The notes under the pieces were generated by a model. That model was given only the letters and a program-made list of their open reading frames with translations, made no database searches and was not told the origin of the DNA. Of a stretch of 64,000 nucleotides of DNA, positions 29,286 through 41,600 are shown piece after piece (position 1 is the first letter of the stretch; each line of letters opens with the position of its first letter). The translations under genes and the position numbers were made by a program. Location of the stretch: positions 15,531,086 through 15,595,085 of the forward strand of contig NC_049987.1 of the NCBI RefSeq assembly GCF_000003815.2, read 5' to 3'. The stretch comes from Branchiostoma floridae (lineage: Eukaryota > Chordata > Leptocardii > Amphioxiformes > Branchiostomatidae).

Positions 29286-29641
29286 TAAACAATTTTAGAT
29301 GTCCGATAGGAAGTATTGTAAGACAAAAAAAGTCAAGCTGAAGACAATTTGGATTCCAATAGAAAACAAAGGCATACTAACGTATACCAACGTATACCAT
29401 TCCAGTTAGTATACCGGCTGTTTTATGCATTCTAGCAAGTAGTGAGTAGTGATTGTCTTCAGCAAAGGGAATCTTAATATGCCGAACCAACCGTTGTCAT
29501 TCCAAGCTATGTTAAGTTCTATTAGGCATAAACATATCTCTGTAACATATATTCCAAAATTTCTTTGGGTTGATTTTCGATACACATGCTCATGTCTCTT
29601 TTCAGCGCCCTTCACATAGGTTCTTTGATGATTAATGCTTT

Positions 29642-30190
29642 ATTGTCTTTGTTAGTGTAGCTACCTGACACCGTGTCGAATATTTAATGGCGTGGAAGTG
29701 ATCGGTTACACACCGGCTTTTCATGATTTGTCATCTGCAAAATCTTTGAGGTTTTTGACCTTTTTTTCAATTGAGGTAATCGAAGATGCCTAGCAGACTC
29801 TGTACTTGACAAACGCACGAAGAAAACAAAAGCCATTAATCATTTAGCATCAGGAGACCAAGACCTGTCCCTGCTGATGAAGGTTAATTGATAAGCATGC
29901 TTATCATATGTATATTTATTCTAATTTTCGTCATTGAAAAGTCAATAAGAAAGGTCATTGACATTGCTATCAATCTTAGATGTCATAAGTATACTCTAAC
30001 GTAACGGATAGTGTTCCCACGGTACCTATCCATGACTTGATTCCCATGGTACATATCCATGACCTTATTCCTAGGGCCATTGACATTGTTACTTAAGGAC
30101 AAAGAGATGGCGCCATGGCTGGTATACATTAGAGATACATTTCATAATTAATATTTTGATATGCTTAGATACGAGCAAAAGGTGCTGCTG
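29642..30190. repeat. Direct duplication, copy 2
   Basis: Second copy of the block at 27893-28402. It retains only one arm of the foldback element, so the duplicated unit started inside it. Confidence 0.8.
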
Positions 30191-30723
30191 ACTGAAATTA
30201 AAAAAAAAAAACGTTGTCCACTTGCAGAATAAACGAGGGCGAGGCAGCAATTATTCTCTTATTTACTTTATGAGAAAGAAACCACTGATAAACCCCATCT
30301 ATTTGTTCTTCCATGAGGAAGACCAGCACAATTGCTCACTTTCAGCTATGTAGTGAGCACAAGAGCTTGTCACAATAATGTTTCTGACTTGAGAAGATGA
30401 GATGATGTTGCATTTACAATGACCTGTAATAACCTGAGATGGTACCGGTGACCTGAAGTAACCTGAAACTTTGGAGTGGCTGCAGGTCTTGTTACGTGGT
30501 GACTATTAGGTGAAACATCGTCAGGGATATACAGCAAAGGGCTACTGAGATGCTGTGATTGGTTATTTTTTATTTGAAACTCAACACCTTAATTCAAATT
30601 AACCAATCACGCCCAACGCCTATGTACATGTGTGTGATTTATGATTCCATATTTACATGATTTACCTGAATAGCAGATCTGCATTGGTCAGACCTTTTCT
30701 GTAGCACGCCCCTTTCTTCTTAG

Positions 30724-30832
30724 ATATATATGTATTCTGTCTTTGCCGCACACACCTCAGACGTTTCGCCGCGGCTGGAAAGGTTCTTCGCTCTGGCACG
30801 CATCGTGCTGGAACACAAGTTGTAAACAGCAG
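30724..30832 (+). promoter_or_regulatory. Candidate promoter and 5' UTR exon of paralogue B
   Basis: A TATA-like ATATATA at 30724-30730 is followed by a GC-richer stretch without any ATG, ending at a strong donor (AACAGCAG|gtaagc, exon end 30832). The first coding exon of paralogue B starts after a 3' splice site at 35963, nine bases before its ATG, so an upstream non-coding exon is expected. This is the best candidate seen. The link is inference. Confidence 0.35.
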
Positions 30833-31319
30833 GTAAGCACAAAATGCTGCAGCGAAAAAGTCAGTCGTCTTCTTTACTCGATTTCTATAATTATAGTTTC
30901 AATCACTTGCTGGCACTGTTTCGTTAATTTATTTCCATGTGCAAGTAGTCATTCCTGTCGAGAATTTGTAGGCCTGATGTACCCCTCTTTACTTTGTGAC
31001 GGAGGATAACCTCCGACGGCATAGTATTATAGTTGTCAGATGTGATGAGTGTTCGCATCTGTATCTATATGTTCCCTTTGCCGCATTTGTATGTAGATTG
31101 GCATGTTTTCTACATGTACCTGACGTTGTTTTTTTTCGAGGTAGCTGTTTTTATAATCGAAGAAACACGCGTCACATCCCAGCATGGAAATCGTTAATAC
31201 TTGTTTTGATTTAAGATCGAGCTGAATGAATAGAATTTTCAAAATGTTATAAAATGTTGTGCCATGTTACTGGTGGAATTAGGAGAGTTTAGCAATGACC
31301 GGATTGCTTGTCCTGATCT

Positions 31320-31355
31320 GATAAGATTCGTCAGTCAGTCAGTCAGTCAGTCATA
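31320..31355. repeat. (CAGT)n microsatellite
   Basis: A short run of GTCAGTCAGTCAGTCAGT. Confidence 0.85.
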
Positions 31356-31714
31356 GTCATACGGTGTATTACATGTATACCGCACAGTTGGGGTTATACC
31401 GCCCCATACGGGGTGGCATACCCTTTCTTTTAGCTGAATACAAGACGGGGATGCGCCATGTCTCCCGTCCGGGTGAATGATGTACGGATGGAGGCACGCC
31501 AGTTATAAAGTCCGACTTGAATACCCCGGGAGCCGCAAGGGGCCGTGTTAAAAGGCCCGGCAGGGCCCCTTTCCCCATCTGGGACCTACACCTGATTCGG
31601 TATCTACCGTACAATACTCAATAGTGAAATAAAGCGAGAAAACGCACATTTTAGTGTGCCATGAAGTTTCTGCCGTCTTGTGTTCGATGAGACATAAGTA
31701 TAGCATAATAAAGT

Positions 31715-31850
31715 TCACAACCCAGAGGTTTTGTGTTTGAATCCGGTGATGTGCCATCGATTTTGTGCCCTTTGGGAAAGACACTTAATACGACTTTACT
31801 CACTTCACTCAGGTTAAAATGAGTACCTAGCTATGGTTAGGGCAGTCCTT
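31715..31850 (+). mobile_element. tRNA-derived SINE fragment
   Basis: A B-box-like GTGTTTGAATCC precedes TTTGTGCCCTTTGGGAAAGA and TTCACTCAGGTTAAAATGAG, the same body as the SINEs at 32455 and 50775. Confidence 0.55.
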
Positions 31851-32451
31851 CGGATAGGATGCTAAATGGAGGTTCTGTGCTATTTCTTTTTGTACTGGGT
31901 TGCTGATTGCTGGCTTTTTCTGACCGCCGGCCCTGCTATGAAGGCTACAATTTTTTCGTACGTTTTTTGGGGAGGCCACGTCCGCCACGTATTTCTGACA
32001 ACGTGGGGAACGACTGGCAAGAGGGAGGGAGTACGTCAACAACGCACGGCACACAAAGTTTTGCCTGCACGAAACGTTCTACGGCGTGTCTGCGTGTTCC
32101 AAAATCCGTCGGATTCCCTACGAGTTCGTATGGAGGCGGTACTTACCACTTACGGATCCCAAAAGATTGCTCACGTTTTGACACGTAGACAGCACGTATT
32201 TGCAAGTACGGTGGGTTGCGCCCTTAGCTTAAAGCGCTCCGACAGACATCAAAATCTATCACCTCCACCCTCGATTGTATATCCAAGGTGTGTTGCTGCC
32301 TCCTAGATGTCAATAATCATCGGTATTTAACATTTAACGTTATACATTGCAATGCAATTGCGTGTTCCACGCAATGTGACACGGTAAACTACGTTCGACT
32401 TTCTGTCAATTCTAAAACCTTGCCACCCTCAGGCGATCAACAGATACGACC

Positions 32452-32740
32452 AAGTAGCGTCGTGTGTGGCGTAACTGGGAATGCTTTCAACTCGGAATCT
32501 AGTGGTCCGGAGTTTGATACTCGTCATGACCCCGACGTTGTACCCATGGGTACTTAACACGACCTCCCTCACTACACCCATGTGTAAACATGGACACCTG
32601 ACGTCGGTCGGGGAGGTTAAAGAAAAGTTGACCTTCTGTAGGTATTGTGTACATGTATGTGGCACTGTTAATATAAGTTACTAACTTAAATGCATTGCCA
32701 CACTATCCTCGTCTGTCCGAAAACAAAATATAAAAAAAGA
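32452..32740 (+). mobile_element. tRNA-derived SINE with target-site duplication
   Basis: The head has a tRNA-like A box (GTGTGGCGTAACTGGGAA) and a degenerate B box (GGAGTTTGATACTCG). The body contains the GTACTTAACACGACCTCCCT and GTGGCACTGTTAATATAAGT motifs shared with 50775-51080, and it ends in an A-rich tail. The direct repeat AGATACGACC flanks it at 32442-32451 and 32739-32748. Confidence 0.75.
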
Positions 32741-33419
32741 TACGACCTACCGTCGCTGCAGCTGGCTTTTAGACATGTGAATAAACACGCCAGTCACCTT
32801 CGGCGAAATTCTTTGTTTCTTTCGAGGTCCCAGTCCCAGACTAAAGATAAGGCATTATGATAGAAAATCACCTTGTTGATGTTGTTAGATACTTAGAGTC
32901 CATCAAAGTTACCTTTCTGCGGCACTCCATGTCTTGAATGAAATCTAGCCTATATGACCCTCTATGACTTGTAATGCCATCTGGTTGTTCGACCAGTTTT
33001 CTTTACAGTTGATTTGATTTGATTTATTCGACAATAACAGCATTAAAGATACAGGTAACTTTAAGTAAGCATTGTGTTTAAAATCCCCCATTTGCCTTGA
33101 TATCTGATCACGTGCACGTTGTGTTGTCGTATTTATGGTTCAAGTAATTTGATGTATATGTCTTAACACCTAGCTTTAGAATCCCAGCTTTTGGATATGC
33201 ATTTAAATGTTCAAATGTGAACTCACCCAGTAACCCTTCCGCTGCGTACCACCCCGATCGGCTTAAGGCCGCCACGATCGTGGTTCCCCCGAGGCAAGCC
33301 CGATCTTGCCCCCAATAAGGGGAGGAGCTACCGAATTTGCCTCCATAGACTTCCTATACAAAAACACACAGAACAAATGGCTTCAAAACTCACCAGCATT
33401 TCCATCTCCAAAAGCTACT

Positions 33420-33707
33420 TCCCACTGAATAGCTAAATATGTCTACTTTCCCTTTGTGGAAAAAGCCCGGCTTAGACTCTGGAATTTTCTCCAGCTATCA
33501 GCTGATAAAACCAAAACAACACTGGCCTCTGAACTCCACCTTGTAGATAGGTCCCAGAACCGTCGAAATGTAACACCGCTTAGGTCAACTAAGGTCACTA
33601 AATTCTGTCCAGATTTGAAAAGTAAACACTCCGCTTATCGTACTGGCAAAAAACTGGCCAAATATGACTACAACTGGCTTCAGCAAAAAATTTTTTATCA
33701 AAGATAA
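33420..33707 (+). other. Unassigned open frame next to a MITE
   Basis: A frame of about 83 codons contains ARLRLWNFLQLSADKTKTT and YRTGKKLAKYDYNWLQQKIF. The basic, Trp-containing composition could be a relic of a transposon ORF, but I cannot assign it to a family. It ends just before a MITE-like element. Confidence 0.2.
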
Positions 33708-33715
33708 TATAAGAA

Positions 33716-34010
33716 ACTAGAAAGGTAATATTTGCAAGCAAATACAGAATGTTACCTTCACATGTTGTAGTCTAACACTGGCAACTGTTTTGTTCATTCT
33801 TATTTGAACACATTTCTAAATGTAGTGACCCGAGCCCCTGTAGATCTGACATTTGCTACATTATGTAACCGAACACCACATGGTGCCTGCTACTTTACCG
33901 GTTACCATGGTGACAGCCGTCTGGTCCAGGTCGTTGACCTTATTTGTGCGGAAAAGAAGAAGAAACAAAGCAAAAACAATATGTTCCCTTCTGTGAAGGT
34001 AACATAATGA
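33716..34010. mobile_element. MITE-like element, copy 1
   Basis: The element begins ACTAGAAAGG..TTTGCAAGCAAAT and ends GTGAAGGTAACATAATGA. It contains GTAACCGAACACCACA and TCCAGGTCGTTGACCTTATT, all shared with 38712-39019. Both copies have mirrored GTTACCTTC / GAAGGTAAC ends. Confidence 0.7.
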
Positions 34011-34156
34011 CCAGATATTTGGTATGTTAATAGTACAATGTGTAAATATCCCCGGACATCTTTTATGTCTTTCGATAGGTCTTTTACATCATTGTTTGGA
34101 CATTTTCCGACCACATTTGTGCTCCTAGTTTTAAACCAAATGCCTATACATTTGAA

Positions 34157-34296
34157 NNNNNNNNNNNNNNNNNNNNNNNNNNNNNNNNNNNNNNNNNNNN
34201 NNNNNNNNNNNNNNNNNNNNNNNNNNNNNNNNNNNNNNNNNNNNNNNNNNNNNNNNNNNNNNNNNNNNNNNNNNNNNNNNNNNNNNNNNNNNNNNN
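34157..34296. other. Assembly gap (N)
   Basis: A run of 140 Ns in the first intron region of paralogue B. Confidence 1.
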
Positions 34297-34539
34297 GTAT
34301 AGATTTCCCATCACTATCATCGGGTTTTGCAATTGTTGCATATATCATGCAAATCAGTTCATCATTAGCATATTTGGTGTCTGTTTATGTGCCACCTATC
34401 ATAATTTACATGTGTACATTTATGAAAGTCAAGTTATTGAAATAATGGAATTATACATTTCGCTCATTAATTCTGCAAATAATGTCCTCATTTGTATAAC
34501 ATATATATCATTATGAACATCTTTGCCTCAGCTACCTGC

Positions 34540-35225
34540 ATGCCTACAATGATGGCAACCCATCGTTCCTTTCTTCTTTGAAATGTCTTGACAAAAATGA
34601 CCCTGCGGTTCCAAAGTTAAATGTTAGAGAGCTAAAACTTAGCCCACTATGTCATGACGCTTAAAGCTGTCTACCGCTAAAATTTCAAGACCATATCATG
34701 TCCGGGACAAGAGATTGAAAAGAACTGCTATGATCGAATTTTCTCATAAATTATGCAAATGTACTCTAATTTGGCATAATTTTTATTTCATTTTGTACAA
34801 CATTGTCTAAGGTACCTACATAACAAAAATCATGAAAATTCGTTGTTCCTTTCTTGAGTTATCCACTTCAGAATTTTTTGACAAAAATGCCCTTGTTATC
34901 CCAAACCTAGTCGCTAGGGGGCCCAAACTTATGTCACTTCTTCCTGAGCCTAAGAGCCAACACCCAAAAAACGTGACCATAGCTTGTACGGAACTTGAGA
35001 TAGCAAAACCGGAAGTTGCATTGCAATACGGAGGGAAGCCGCTAGGGGGCCCAAAATCTAATCATTTCCAAGTTTTGTCACACCCCACCAACACAACAAG
35101 TATGAAACCAATCCACTCAGCCGTTCTTGAGTTACCTTCGTGACAGACATACAGGCACACAAACGCTACTGAAAATATAACCCCCATGACATTTCAACAC
35201 AACCCCCATGACATTTCATGGAGGT
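34540..35225. repeat. Dispersed non-coding repeat with internal duplication
   Basis: A motif built around CGTTGTTCCTTTCTTGAGTT and GACAAAAATGCCCT appears twice (about 34560 and 34845). CTAGGGGGCCCAAA occurs at about 34914 and 35042. The right end reads ACCCCCATGACATTTCATGG, partly self-complementary. It looks like a mobile-element relic; family unknown. Confidence 0.5.
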
Positions 35226-35972
35226 AATAAATGTTCACACCTTTGGCATACATTGCATCTATTTGGATATTTTCTGCTATTTTCAACAAAAAACGCACAT
35301 CTTTGGCTCCTGTACCCCGGTACTGCATGTCCCCAATGACCTGAAATTTAAGATAGGTGTGCCACAGATATGTTTGCTCACAGGACTTTGACCACACTTT
35401 TACATACGCCTCTTTAAAATGATTTAATGGGGGTAGGGGGGTCTACTTATTTCCAAATGTACATTGTGGGCTCCTTTGCCCAACATGGGATCAATTCCCA
35501 ATGACCACGGGGTGATGTGTCTCTTCCTCATATTTTGAGGACCACTCGTTTGAAATGATGAGTTTTTTTAACTAAGATATATTTTAGCCCCAAAAATGTA
35601 TATCATGCATGGCTTCTTACACCATCATGTGAAAGTTCAAAGATTTGATATGGGTGTAGCTTTCGTACTGGAGATGGGGAAAGAGTCAATTTAGAATGAG
35701 GTTATTTTTGTTTATTGTTACATGTGAATCAAAATTTGAAAAGTACTGTTTTGAATTAAGGGCAACGTCCGCGAAGTCCAAAGAACTAAATATACGTGAC
35801 TCTTTTACACATGGATATATTTTTTACCTCATTATTCGTTGGCACATTTTGAGAAAAGATGAGAGACTGCTGTTTTAAACATTTCCTTTCATCATGTTGC
35901 GCTTAGCTCGTATGGGTATTGGTAATATACAATAATGGTAACTTAATGTCTTTTATGCATCAGTCGTCCAAC

Positions 35973-38629
35973 ATGAAGAGGGCAGTGGGTGTGGGAGTAC
36001 CCTCGGTGCTGATTTTGGCCGTCTCCGCGTACCTCATCCTGACTGCGTCAAAGAAAGACCCATTGTCTGAACCCGGACACCGCGTCGTCAAACGGTCCCT
36101 CTGTAAGTGTGTGATAATCTCCAAGCATATCTTGTGGTGGCATAAGATAGTATCATAAACTTGGGAAGGAGTTTAGCAGGCAGAGGAGTTTCCGCGATGG
36201 CGAATGAAACTCCTCTGCCTGCTCCTTCCCAAACTTATGATTCTATCTTAGGCCACCGCAAGATCTGCTTGGAGATTAACTGTATGACTCCTAACAATCT
36301 GGTTGATTAATTATAATGACACCAATCATGACCAGACGTCATTGTTACGAACTTTAGTTAAAAAAGCCGGTTTATCGTTCCAACTACACATGCGCGACAT
36401 CAACGATGAACTGTAACTTGTGAACAGTCTATTGTAATGCTAGATACATGTCAAGACGTGTTGTGTATATGCCCCTTAACTTTGATGTATTACCCACGGT
36501 TTATCTTACTGCGTATAAATGTACGGAAACCAAACAGTATTGTATACTTGGTACTAGTAGATTGATGGACTAATTGGCTTATGTATAATCATAATATTCG
36601 TAAAACGTATCAAACGGTTTTCTTTTCGTAATCCAAAGCTCTGATGTATTCCATTGATACCTTGCCATATTGCACAGGATGTACAATTTCATGTATTAAC
36701 TTGCTCCCAAATCCGATAAGGCGGCCTTATGGCAACACTGTGCACTTGAATGTTCGATAACAAGGGAATGAATGCCAATATGTAAGAACTTAATATTTTA
36801 TAGAGAAATATGGAAACCAGCTTTCCTCTCAGTGTTCACGATGATGTTTCTTCACGCCATTCTGTTCTCCAGCATTGCCAATTGAACTCCAAGATGCCCT
36901 TAAAGCAGCAGCTGCTGAAGACGCCCCTGCTTACGTCAAGGACAAACGCTTCCTCCCGGCCATTGCCAATCTTGCTGGGAAGCTTGTATGTAAGTGTTTT
37001 GACCTTGTTACTGGTTTGGTACACAGTACTATGTCTCCTGTTGACTCAGACACAGCGGATGAACTGAACTGAATGTCATTATCAGTGTAACGTTGGCTCT
37101 ATGAACGCTGTTTCTGATACCAAATGTTTCTACTATTCTATCACAAAGCATCAGGAGGGAGCTTCGACGTAGGAAAGCTGACCGACATAATAAAACAACT
37201 GGGCGGCATGGAGAACATGGCACCGGACATCATGGCGCAAAGTGTGAAACAGGAGGCTGAGGTCACGGCAGAAGTGGAAAAAGAGGTGGCCGAGGAAACG
37301 GTCGATAAGATATTTGGAAAAGGTAAGACAAAAAAGTCTGATATGTATATATAATGAAGCTTTGAATCGTTGGTGACTCCTCGCGTGCATTGTTAAATTG
37401 TCATTAAGTCTGTGTTATAAAATCTCTCTGATCATGCTTGTGAGTGCATATAGCTTATTACCAATTCTTCGAAATGTCTTTCGTTTTACATTGTGTTACA
37501 GCTGAACATGACAAGAAAGATGCTGACGGAGATGGTGATGATGACATCGGTAACAGCCAGGAGCACGAGATAAAGGTGCACCAGAACTGTAACAGTTCTT
37601 CTTTTTTTGTTTGCATTTTGAAATAGACTTTGTGGTAATTCTCTGCTCAGAGAACATGGAAGCACTGTATTGAGAGTTTTAGAGTTTAGAGAGTTTGATT
37701 GCAGTAATTCCGACATGGGTTATAGAGGAAAACGGTAGAATTGATTGGGGAAAGTCATAAACGCTTTTGGCATTGAGTGAAATATGTCGGCAACTTTTTG
37801 AGACCTATTTCGTTTGGTGAATATGTTAATTGGTTTCTTTTTGGTTTATGTCACTTGACGTCCAAATACAACTGTAACAACCGACTCTATACCTCCGTTG
37901 ATAGAATGTACTATGTTTTGCAGGCTGAAGTGGACTTCGTTGCAGACAAGGGTATGGTGGAGGATGACATGTTCGCTCCACCAGGGATGCACATGAAAGT
38001 GGACGTTGAGGAAGACCCCCAGTATGTATTTGGTCCATTGTTTTTTCTGCGTACAGACGAAGTCTGTCTGTGTGACACATCAGGAGTATTGCACATCAGA
38101 CGTATGAACTTTATCCGTACACCCTCTGGTGTAAGAGACAGAAATAAGCTTGCTTACCATTCCGAGTACGCATGCGCGGCAACAGGAATTGCGGATATTA
38201 TGCCAAAGCTTAAAGCCCCTGACTTAAAAGTATTTCTCGTCTCTGCCATTTGCTCGATTTGCATAACAATGTACAGACGTGTTTTGTTTATCTCTCAAGG
38301 GGCCCTAAACTTGGAAATGTAATGAGCTTATAACAAGGATTGGAAAATTAAAATAAAGCAATCTGGAAATGTAGGTTTCTGAGGCACAGACACATGTAGA
38401 TTACTATATAGCGGATATACGTATTTTGTAGCTAGGTTGTCAACGTTGTATCATTGAGAAAGCTTCCTACATTGGCAGGAAGGACAACGAACCCGATCAA
38501 AGCTCCCAACCAATGGCGTTCTCCTACCCCATGGGGATGGGTTCTGCTCTGATGAACGGATGTTTCGGAACAGGATACAAAGCGGGTGATCCATGCTACA
38601 ACGTGAAGGATGTTATTCCGGCCTGCTAT
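35973..38629 (+). CDS. N-terminal exons: signal peptide and pre-MACPF region
   Basis: The first exon encodes MKRAVGVGVPSVLILAVSAY, a classic hydrophobic signal peptide or anchor, then a dibasic VVKRS that could be a cleavage site. The next exons give an Ala-rich helical stretch (LQDALKAAAAEDAPAY), an amphipathic segment (FDVGKLTDIIKQLGGM), a Glu-rich helix (VEKEVAEETVDKIFGKG) and an acidic linker (KKDADGDGDDDIG). The last exon here is Cys-containing and leads directly, in phase 0, into the MACPF start. The ATG at 35973 was chosen because it follows a clean 3' splice site and heads the signal peptide. The donor of the 37502-37575 exon (gtgcac) is weak. Confidence 0.8.
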
Positions 38630-41600
38630 GTGAGTTTTTAATCCCGGATAGAACTTGGCTGAATTCACAGCTCTCTGAACAAATGCCTTGAAATTATCAA
38701 GAAGCAAATTTAACTAGAAAGGAGGCATTTGCAAGCAAATATATAATGTTTACCTTCACATGTTGTAGTCTAACACTGACTACTGTTTTGTTTATTCACA
38801 TTTGTATTTAGTGACCTGAACCCCTCCAGCTCTGTGCTAAGCCATTTGCTAAATTATGTACATGTAACCGAACACCACAGAGTGTCTGCTGTTTTACCTG
38901 TACTGTGACCATGCTAACAGCTAACTGGTCCAGGTCGTCGACCTTATTTGTTTGGAGAAAAAGAGAAGAAAACAGAGCAGAAACAATATGTTTACCTTCC
39001 GTGAAGGTAAACATAATGATACTACTTTTTTATGATCCGGGCATCACGCTATTGTCTTACCATTCAAATTTACAGGGAAGCAATGACATGTAACGTATAG
39101 TAACCTATTCATCATTACTATAATATCCGCTGAATTATTCGCTGGGCAACCTTGAGCTTTTAGCGCCTGAGCACTGGAGAAGAACTGAGTCCACAATCTT
39201 TAGATATACAAGAGTTGGATCGTGTTTTCGTAACTTAACCCTCAAACACCCGAGTGGGGTCCATTTGGACCCCAGGCGTAAATTTTGTTGCGCCATTTAA
39301 ACACTTTTAATATGAGGAAAAAATCCTTCCGTGACTTTGTCGGCCAATATCTGCTATACCTTCTCCTAAGTTTTTACGAAGATTGGTACAATACTGTGGA
39401 AACTATAAAGAAAGTCTGGGTTCAGTCCGTCTGGGGTCCAACGGAAACTAAATCCTCACAAATANNNNNNNNNNNNNNNNNNNNNNNNNNNNNNNNNNNN
39501 NNNNNNNNNNNNNNNNNNNNNNNNNNNNNNNNNNNNNNNNNNNNNNNNNNNNNNNNNNNNNNNNNNNNNNNNNNNNNNNNNNNNNNNNNNNNNNNNNNNN
39601 NNNNNNNNNNNNNNNNNNNNNNNNNNNNNNNNNNNNNNNNNNNNNNNNNNNNNNNNNNNNNNNNNNNNNNNNNNNNNNNNNNNNNNNNNNNNNNNNNNNN
39701 NNNNNNNNNNNNNNNNNNNNNNNNNNNNNNNNNNNNNNNNNNNNNNNNNNNNNNNNNNNNNNNNNNNNNNNNNNNNNNNNNNNNNNNNNNNNNNNNNNNN
39801 NNNNNNNNNNNNNNNNNNNNNNNNNNNNNNNNNNNNNNNNNNNNNNNNNNNNNNNNNNNNNNNNNNNNNNNNNNNNNNNNNNNNNNNNNNNNNNNNNNNN
39901 NNNNNNNNNNNNNNNNNNNNNNNNNNNNNNNNNNNNNNNNNNNNNNNNNNNNNNNNNNNNNNNNNNNNNNNNNNNNNNNNNNNNNNNNNNNNNNNNNNNN
40001 NNNNNNNNNNNNNNNNNNNNNNNNNNNNNNNNNNNNNNGTACAATACTGTGGAAACTATAAAGAAAGTCTGGGTTCAGTCCGTCTGGGGTCCAAACGGAA
40101 ACTAAATCCTCACAAATACGTTTGTGTCATAACCATATAATATGACGACATTATGACGTTATTTAGCTAATAAGGGCGGCCTTCTTGGATGACGTCATAA
40201 AATTAGCATAAATAATAAATTTTGAATCATGAAAATTACATTGAATTTCATAGAATTCAATTGTTGTAAGAAAACAAGTGTAGTTTACCAAGAAAACCTT
40301 ATTTAAATCGAATTTGGCAAATTTTGGCCAAAAAATGCCTGTCATAATTACTTTATTGACAAAAAAATTGCTAATAATATTTTGTGACACATTACTAAGT
40401 TTCGTAGCTTTAGCACTAGCCGTTCATGAGTTATGCGACATAAACGTTGCTAAGGGCCTCAAATTCCCCTCTCTGGTCAGCATGGGTTTAGTGCAAAATG
40501 TGGTCCTTCTGTTCTTTTGCATAAATTAGGATGATGAGGTAGAATTAGCATCACCTTAACAAATCAAAATATTTGTCTTACATTGACAAAGCAATGTATG
40601 TACAGTAATCACCGATAAGAATTGGAACTGAGATTTTATGAACAAAACATTTTGGGGTCCGTTTGGACCCCACTCGGTCATTTTAGTCGCAAAAAAACGT
40701 CGGGTGCTTGAGGGATAAACATCATATTGCCACACAGAACATGATGGAGGGGTGTAGCTACATCGGGGTCGGCTTTGATGGTCGCGGAGACTACAGCAGC
40801 ACGTCCAGAAGGAAAACAGTCGTGCAACGGAACTGTAAGAACATGGCTACGTGAGTATCAAGGAAACGCTCTATTGTACGTGAACGCTTACTCACGTATT
40901 AGAAAATGATTTACAAATCCACACGCACACACAGCTTCATATTATGTTTATGAATGGAATGCATTTTGCAATGAAAATGCAATAAAAAGTTTCTTGCGAA
41001 TGGAGATATTAATATTGTTCACTGCACCACAGGTACCACGATGAGGACGTACCGGACACTATGAACGTTCACGGCATCTTTGACACGGAAGTCTCCTCCC
41101 ACGTCTTTGAGTCCAGACAGGCTTATCGTCATTCCCTCCAGATGAAAGCCGGGATGTCATTTTCCGGATTTGGCTTCCAGGTTTGATAATACCATTATTA
41201 CTGACGAATTTGAACAGAGTTTTGTCATGAAACTGTTTTTCTTGACCGTTGATGAATACCATGTCTGCACAGGCTGCAGTTGAGGCAGCATATGGGAAGG
41301 AGTCATCATCCCAGAAACAGTCCTTCATGTCTCTTATTCAGTGTAACGTGATAAGGTGAGTTTCGTTTTTTTCACACACTGTGTAATGTTATAGTATTGA
41401 CTTACTGATATCGTGTAGTCGTATCAATTTTTTTGATGCCGTGCTGCGTGGATTATGATTCAGAACTTGTTTTTAACTGTGGGTGCAAGAATCTGTAACT
41501 ATTGTATTGGTAACGTTAAATGCTCCAATCGAGCTGTTTAAAGTGACATAACACCTAAGCAAAGACCTATAATTACCAACATGAACAAATAAACAACCAA

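Noticed and set aside
31866-32306. Open frame of 146 codons on the + strand
   Set aside because: No recognisable domain, no splice context, and it overlaps other open frames of similar length in repeat-rich DNA.
39285-40061. Open frame of over 250 codons
   Set aside because: It is created by the 574-N gap inside a non-coding mobile element.
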